DNA from: Rhizobium mayense
Lineage (GTDB): Bacteria; Pseudomonadota; Alphaproteobacteria; Rhizobiales; Rhizobiaceae
Reading direction: 5' to 3'
NCBI RefSeq assembly: GCF_030272705.1
Contig: NZ_JARFYM010000018.1
Coordinates: forward strand, 1 to 64,000
Length of the DNA: 64,000 bases
Position 1 is the first letter of the stretch, and each line of letters opens with the position of its first letter. This document shows positions 59,647 through 64,000 of the stretch, piece by piece. The translations under genes were made by a program, and so were the position numbers. The notes beneath the pieces are model-generated. The model had not been told where the DNA came from and did no database searches. It worked only from the letters and a program-made list of their open reading frames with translations.

Positions 59647-61734
59647 ATGAGACATGTTCGACCGATCAGCATTCTTGCGGCGTTGACGATTGCCACATCA
59701 GCAATCGCCATGAGCGCCTACGCATCGGAACCGACGGTGCCACCCGTGCCGCCGGTTTTCCCGGCCGAAGGCAAGATCAAATATGTGCCACGCGACTCCA
59801 TCCTGGAGTTCAAGGCGCTGCCGGAATATCACGAGCCGGGTTGGGTCACCGATAAATTCGTGAAGACCGGCAAGTTGCCGCCGGTCAAGGATCGCCTGCC
59901 GAAGGAGCCGCTCGTCTTTAAGACCGGCAACATGCCTGACGGCATCGGTGTTTACGGCGACACGCTGCGCCATGTCATCGGCGGCCGGCCGGAAGGATGG
60001 AACTACGGCGCCGGTCAGACGCAGGGCTGGGGCGGCATCGACATCGGCCTGTCCGAGTGCCTGACGCGCACCGCGCCGCTGTTCCAGGTGGAGGCGAAGG
60101 ATACCGAGCCGCTGCCGAATCTCGCCAAGAGCTGGGAATGGTCGCCGGACGGCCACAAGCTCACCATGCACCTGATCCAAGGCGCGAAATGGTCCGACGG
60201 CGTGCCCTTCAATGCCGACGACATCATGTTCTATTGGGAAGACGAAGTCATCGATCCGAACGTCTCGCCGCTCGGCGGCGGTGCATCGCCGGAAGCCTTC
60301 GGCGATGGGACGACCCTCAAGAAGATTGACGACTACACGATTGAATGGACTTTCAAAGACGCCTTCCCGAAGCAATATCTCTACACGATGGCCTATCCTA
60401 ACTTCTGTCCGGGTCCATCGCATATCCTGAAGCCGCAGCACCCGAAATATTCGAAGAACACCTACGACCAGTTCAAGAACGCTTTCCCGCCGGAATATAT
60501 GAACATTCCGGTTATGGGCGCCTGGGTGCCGGTCGAGTACCGTTCCGACGACATCATCGTCCTGCGCCGCAACCCCTACTACTGGAAGGTCGACGAAAAG
60601 GGCAATCAGCTGCCTTATCTCAACGAGCTGCACTACAAGCTCTCGACCTGGGCGGACCGCGACGTACAGGCGGTTGCCGGCTCCGGCGACCTTTCCAATC
60701 TGGAGCAGCCGGAAAACTTCGTCGCCTCGCTGAAACGCGCAGCCCAGCCGGATGCTCCGGCACGCCTCGCCTTCGGACCGCGGCTCATCGGCTATAACTT
60801 GCAAATGAACTTCTCCGCCAATGGCTGGGGTAATCCGGACGCACGCGGCCAAGCAATCCGCGAGCTCAATCGCAACGAGGATTTCCGCAAGGCCGTGACC
60901 ATGGCGCTCGATCGCAAGGCGATCGGTGACTCCCTGGTCAAGGGACCGTTCACAGCGATCTATCCCGGCGGCCTGTCCTCGGGCACCAGCTTCTACGACC
61001 GCAACTCGACGGTCTATTATCCGTTTGACCTTGCCGGCGCGAAGGCCGAACTGGCAAAGGCCGGTCTCAAGGACACCGACGGCGACGGCATTGTCAATTT
61101 CCCGGCCGGCGTAGCCGGCGGCAAGAATGTCGAAATCACGCTGCTGGTCAGCAACGACTACACCACGGACAAGAGCCTTGCCGAGGGCGTCGTGGCCCAG
61201 ATGGAGAAGCTCGGGCTTCGGGTTATCATCAACGCACTCGACGGACCGAAGCGCGACGACGCCAATTATAGCGGCCGCTTCGACTGGATGGTCCGCCGCA
61301 ACAGCACGGAACTGGCCTCGGTCGTTCAGAACACCGAACAGCTTGCTCCGGTTGGCCCGCGCACGAGCTGGAACCACCGCGCGCCTGAAAGTGGTCAGTT
61401 GGACTTGATGCCCTTCGAAAAGGAGATGGTCGATATCGTCAACAAGTTCGCGACCACGCAGAATAGCGACGAGCGCGTGGCCCTGATGAAGCAATATCAG
61501 AAGCTCTCGACCGAGCACCTCTACAACATCGGCCTGACGGAATATCCGGGCGCGCTCATCATCAACAAGCGCTTCTCGAATGTGCCTCCGGGTACGCCGA
61601 TCTTCATGTTCAACTGGGCCGAGGACTCCATCATTCGCGAGCGTCTATGGGTCGCGGCCGACAAGCAGGGCAAATACGAGCTGTTCCCCGAGCAGCTTCC
61701 GGGTGCCCCGGGCAGCTCCGGTCCGATCAACTAA
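59647..61734 (+). CDS. agpA: Periplasmic oligosaccharide/peptide-type binding protein, AgpA-like
   Basis: A 695-aa periplasmic binding protein of the extracellular solute-binding family 5 (OppA/DppA type). The signal peptide (about 1-26) ends MSAYAS. Family phrases include LPNLAKSWEWSPDGHKLTMHL-type text near 155-175 (LAKSWEWSPDGHKLT), LIQGAKWSDGVPFNADDIMFYW, VLRRNPYYWKVDEKGNQLPYL and VTMALDRKAIGDSLV. In S. meliloti AgpA of this family takes up alpha-galactosides. The gene is followed by a strong hairpin and then two permease genes. Confidence 0.87.
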   Translation: MRHVRPISILAALTIATSAIAMSAYASEPTVPPVPPVFPAEGKIKYVPRDSILEFKALPEYHEPGWVTDKFVKTGKLPPVKDRLPKEPLVFKTGNMPDGIGVYGDTLRHVIGGRPEGWNYGAGQTQGWGGIDIGLSECLTRTAPLFQVEAKDTEPLPNLAKSWEWSPDGHKLTMHLIQGAKWSDGVPFNADDIMFYWEDEVIDPNVSPLGGGASPEAFGDGTTLKKIDDYTIEWTFKDAFPKQYLYTMAYPNFCPGPSHILKPQHPKYSKNTYDQFKNAFPPEYMNIPVMGAWVPVEYRSDDIIVLRRNPYYWKVDEKGNQLPYLNELHYKLSTWADRDVQAVAGSGDLSNLEQPENFVASLKRAAQPDAPARLAFGPRLIGYNLQMNFSANGWGNPDARGQAIRELNRNEDFRKAVTMALDRKAIGDSLVKGPFTAIYPGGLSSGTSFYDRNSTVYYPFDLAGAKAELAKAGLKDTDGDGIVNFPAGVAGGKNVEITLLVSNDYTTDKSLAEGVVAQMEKLGLRVIINALDGPKRDDANYSGRFDWMVRRNSTELASVVQNTEQLAPVGPRTSWNHRAPESGQLDLMPFEKEMVDIVNKFATTQNSDERVALMKQYQKLSTEHLYNIGLTEYPGALIINKRFSNVPPGTPIFMFNWAEDSIIRERLWVAADKQGKYELFPEQLPGAPGSSGPIN

Positions 61735-61741
61735 CGGGGCA

Positions 61742-61769
61742 GGGCAGCCGGTTTCCGGGCCGGCTGCCC
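61742..61769 (+). terminator. Intercistronic hairpin after the binding-protein gene
   Basis: GGGCAGCCGG (61742-61751) and CCGGCTGCCC (61760-61769) form a perfect 10-bp stem with an 8-base loop, starting seven bases after the agpA stop codon. No T-run follows. It probably stabilises the agpA message or partly stops transcription ahead of the permease genes, like the hairpin at 10716-10745. Confidence 0.65.
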
Positions 61770-61888
61770 GCCACAAGCCAAGAATTCCGGCTGCGTTAGG
61801 TGCAAGCCGGGCAAGGTGAACCCAGCCGGTCCGTGCTATTCTCAGCGAATGCAGACCGCCGGCGGCAAGAAGAGAAGCGAACCGTCCC

Positions 61889-62899
61889 ATGTTGCGATTC
61901 CTGCTCGTGCGCATAGCCTCTGCCATACCCGTGCTCATCATCCTGAGCGTGGTGACTTTTGCCATCATCCAGGCACCACCCGGCGACTATGCCGACTTCA
62001 TCCGCTCGCAGCTGATGAACCAGGGTGGCGCTTCCTTTGCCCAGGCAGACGCTCAAGCCCAGATCTATCGCCACGAGCACGGGCTCGATCAGCCGATCGT
62101 CGTACAATATTTCAACTGGATCGGCGGGATCCTGACCCGGGGCGATTTCGGCTACAGCATGTTCTACAACAAGCCTGTCGCCGATGTCGTCGGCGAGCGC
62201 CTGCCGCGGACCCTGGCGCTCGCCCTCGTATGCCATCTCTTCGCCTCCGTCCTCGGTATTGGCTTCGGCATATGGGCCGCCACCAGACAATATAGCTGGA
62301 TCGACAGTCTGCTTTCCGGCATCTCGTTTCTGGGCATGACGGTGCCGCGCTTCCTGATGGCGCTGATCATTGTCTACATTCTCGTCTTCCAGCTCAACGT
62401 CTCGGAAATCGGCAGCTTCTATTCGCCGCAATTTGGCGGTGCGCCGTGGTCATGGGACAAGTTCGTCGACCTGGTCAAGCATGTCTGGCCGGTCGTTGCG
62501 ATCGCCACTTTCGGCGGGCTCGCCTATAACATGCGCGTCATGCGCGGCAATCTGCTCGATACGTTGAATGCGCAATATGTCGAGACTGCCCGCGCCAAGG
62601 GCCTGTCCGGCGGCGCCGTCGTCATGCGCCATGCCGTCCCGAACGCCCTGCACCCGCTCGTCATGTATCAGGGTGTCGTACTGCCCTATATGCTGACCGG
62701 TGAGATCGAAACCGCCATCATCTTTGCGCTGCCGACCGTGGGGCCGGCGATCGTCGGCTCGATGGCGGTCGGCGATGTCTATGTCACCGCCACCTTCATG
62801 ATGGTGCTGTCGGCAACGCTGATCGTCGGCAATATCATCGCCGACATGCTGCTGGCCCTGCTTGATCCCCGTGTCCGCCAACAGGGAGGGATCCACTGA
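61889..62899 (+). CDS. agpB: ABC transporter permease, DppB type (AgpB-like)
   Basis: A 336-aa permease of the dipeptide/oligosaccharide importer class with about six membrane segments. It starts MLRFLLVRIASAIPVLIILSVVTF, the usual DppB opening. It has PGDYADFIRSQ and the EAA loop ETARAKGLSGGAVVMRHAVPNAL (in part ARAKGLSGG). The ATG at 61889 has a weak ribosome site. Its stop overlaps the start of the next gene (TGATG). Confidence 0.87.
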   Translation: MLRFLLVRIASAIPVLIILSVVTFAIIQAPPGDYADFIRSQLMNQGGASFAQADAQAQIYRHEHGLDQPIVVQYFNWIGGILTRGDFGYSMFYNKPVADVVGERLPRTLALALVCHLFASVLGIGFGIWAATRQYSWIDSLLSGISFLGMTVPRFLMALIIVYILVFQLNVSEIGSFYSPQFGGAPWSWDKFVDLVKHVWPVVAIATFGGLAYNMRVMRGNLLDTLNAQYVETARAKGLSGGAVVMRHAVPNALHPLVMYQGVVLPYMLTGEIETAIIFALPTVGPAIVGSMAVGDVYVTATFMMVLSATLIVGNIIADMLLALLDPRVRQQGGIH

Positions 62900-64000
62900 T
62901 GCTCGCCTTCAGCACATCCCCGCCGCCGCTCGACGACGAGAAGATCAAACCGAAAAGCGGCAATGAGAGCTATGTCGCGCTCGTCTGGCGTCGCCTGAAG
63001 CGCTCCTGGACAGGCATGGGTGGCCTGATCCTTGTTGTCCTCTTGCTGCTGATGTCGCTCTTTGCCGAATTCGTCGCACCCGTCGACCCCAAGGCGACCG
63101 ATACCGGATTTGCGCCACCTCAGGTGATCAGCTTCCACGACAAAGACGGCAATTTCGTCTTCCAGCCACGGGTCTATGCGCTCGCCGAAACCGATGAACT
63201 CGATCCGGTCACCTTCCAACCGATCGTCGGGCCGGACTACAACAATCCGCGCCTACTCGGCTTCTTCGTCAGGGGTGCGCCCTATAACCTGTTTGGCCTG
63301 ATCCCCGGCAACCGCCATCTCTTCGGCTCGACCGACGGCCAGCCGGTGCATTTCCTCGGCACCGACAAGTTCGGCCGCGACGTGCTCTCGCGTGCCATCT
63401 ATGGTTCGCGCATCTCGTTGATGATCGCACTGACCGTCGTCTTCATCGTCACCGTCGTCGGCACGACCGTCGGCATGGTTTCCGGCTATTTCGGCGGCAC
63501 ATTGGACGCCTGGATCCAGCGTTTCGTCGAGCTGGTGCTGGCTTTTCCGCAATTGCCGCTCTACCTGGCGCTGACCTCATTGATCCCCGTGACGGCGCCA
63601 ACCAACGTTTTCCTTGCCTTCGTCATCATTGTCATGTCGGCGCTTGGCTGGGCGCAGATGTCACGCGAGGTGCGCGGCAAGACTTTGGCCCTGGCGCGGA
63701 TCGATTACGTTCGGGCCGCCATGGCGGTCGGGGCCACCGACCGGCGCATCATCCTCCAGCATATTTTTCCGAACGTGATGAGCCATGTCATCGTCACCGT
63801 GACACTGGCAATCCCGAGCGTCGTGCTGCTCGAATCCTTCCTCGGTTTCCTAGGGTTTGCGGTCAAGCCGCCGCTGATCTCCTGGGGGCTGATGCTGCAG
63901 GACACGTCTACCTATTCGGTCATCGGGTCCTATCCCTGGATCCTCTCACCCGTAGCCTTCGTGCTCGTCACCGTCTTTGCGTTCAATGCGCTCGGCGATG
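62899..64000 (+). CDS. agpC: ABC transporter permease, DppC type (AgpC-like), cut by the window end
   Basis: The ATG at 62899 overlaps the stop of the previous permease gene (TGATG). At least 367 residues are in the window and the frame is still open at 64000. The protein starts MLAFSTSPPPLDDEK, has a first membrane helix near 43-62 (GLILVVLLLLMSLFAEF), a large periplasmic insertion (about 65-155), then FLGTDKFGRDVLSRAIYGSR, the DppC signature. The EAA loop is YVRAAMAVGATDRRIILQHI. It pairs with the AgpB-like permease; the ATPase gene should follow to the right. Confidence 0.88.
   Translation, partial: MLAFSTSPPPLDDEKIKPKSGNESYVALVWRRLKRSWTGMGGLILVVLLLLMSLFAEFVAPVDPKATDTGFAPPQVISFHDKDGNFVFQPRVYALAETDELDPVTFQPIVGPDYNNPRLLGFFVRGAPYNLFGLIPGNRHLFGSTDGQPVHFLGTDKFGRDVLSRAIYGSRISLMIALTVVFIVTVVGTTVGMVSGYFGGTLDAWIQRFVELVLAFPQLPLYLALTSLIPVTAPTNVFLAFVIIVMSALGWAQMSREVRGKTLALARIDYVRAAMAVGATDRRIILQHIFPNVMSHVIVTVTLAIPSVVLLESFLGFLGFAVKPPLISWGLMLQDTSTYSVIGSYPWILSPVAFVLVTVFAFNALGD

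Noticed and set aside
59698..61518. 606-codon minus-strand frame opposite the binding-protein gene
   Set aside because: The plus strand has a signal peptide and family 5 motifs throughout; the minus frame is an antisense shadow.
1..64000. CRISPR arrays, tRNA or rRNA genes, insertion sequences
   Set aside because: I looked for regular short repeats, cloverleaf-like segments and transposase motifs and saw none that I could support.

Overview
The window reads as Rhizobiaceae DNA (Rhizobium, Sinorhizobium or Agrobacterium type). The left edge has the gene order exoY-exoF-exoQ-exoZ known from the succinoglycan locus of Sinorhizobium meliloti. The right edge has an alpha-galactoside locus laid out like agpT-agaL-agpABC. 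A palindromic element of a kind common between rhizobial genes lies in one operon. In S. meliloti both the exo and agp loci are on the pSymB chromid, so a chromid or megaplasmid is a reasonable guess, though the sequence alone does not prove it.

Layout. (1) 215-4549 +: exoYFQZ, for priming, export, polymerisation and acylation of an exopolysaccharide. (2) 4557-7923 -: DUF305 protein, YVTN beta-propeller, ECF sigma factor and anti-sigma factor, probably an envelope or metal stress unit. (3) 8082-14591 -: a sugar catabolic operon (altronate dehydratase family enzyme, aldo/keto reductase, three-part ABC importer), divergent from a GntR regulator at 14844-15770. (4) 15834-17588 -: an atypical LuxR-type regulator and a Crp/Fnr regulator. 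(5) 17822-21513: pyruvyl transferase and Wzy-like polymerase (-), GH16 glycanase (+). (6) 21849-37594 +, continued by 37665-39600 -: a hybrid NRPS-PKS assembly line (A-PCP; KS-AT-ACP-AMT-C-A-PCP; C-PCP-TE), a formyltransferase-like/GINT1-like protein, a TAT-exported arylsulfatase, a 4'-phosphopantetheinyl transferase and a DegT-type aminotransferase. (7) 39941-51104: a second polysaccharide set with methyltransferase, Wzx flippase, second ExoY-like and ExoF-like proteins, two GT4 enzymes and an ExoP/Wzc protein fused to a GT2 domain. (8) 51174-56919: orphan RelB/DinJ-type antitoxin, PhnD-like protein, GH2 beta-galactosidase, MocR regulator and DUF983 protein. (9) 56926-64000: AraC regulator, GH4 glycosidase and an oligosaccharide/peptide-type ABC importer whose second permease runs off the window.

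How it fits together. Blocks 5 and 7 look like the two halves of one polysaccharide locus separate from the exoYFQZ pathway, because initiation, assembly, polymerisation, export and pyruvylation functions are spread over both. The NRPS-PKS block sits inside that locus. Its predicted chemistry is: an amino acid loaded by the first protein, malonyl extension without ketoreduction, transamination of the beta-ketone, then glycine. The last protein is odd in three ways: no adenylation domain, Gln in place of the second His of the condensation motif, and Cys as the thioesterase nucleophile. This block is the best candidate for an undescribed system. Whether its product is free or is attached to the polysaccharide cannot be decided from sequence.
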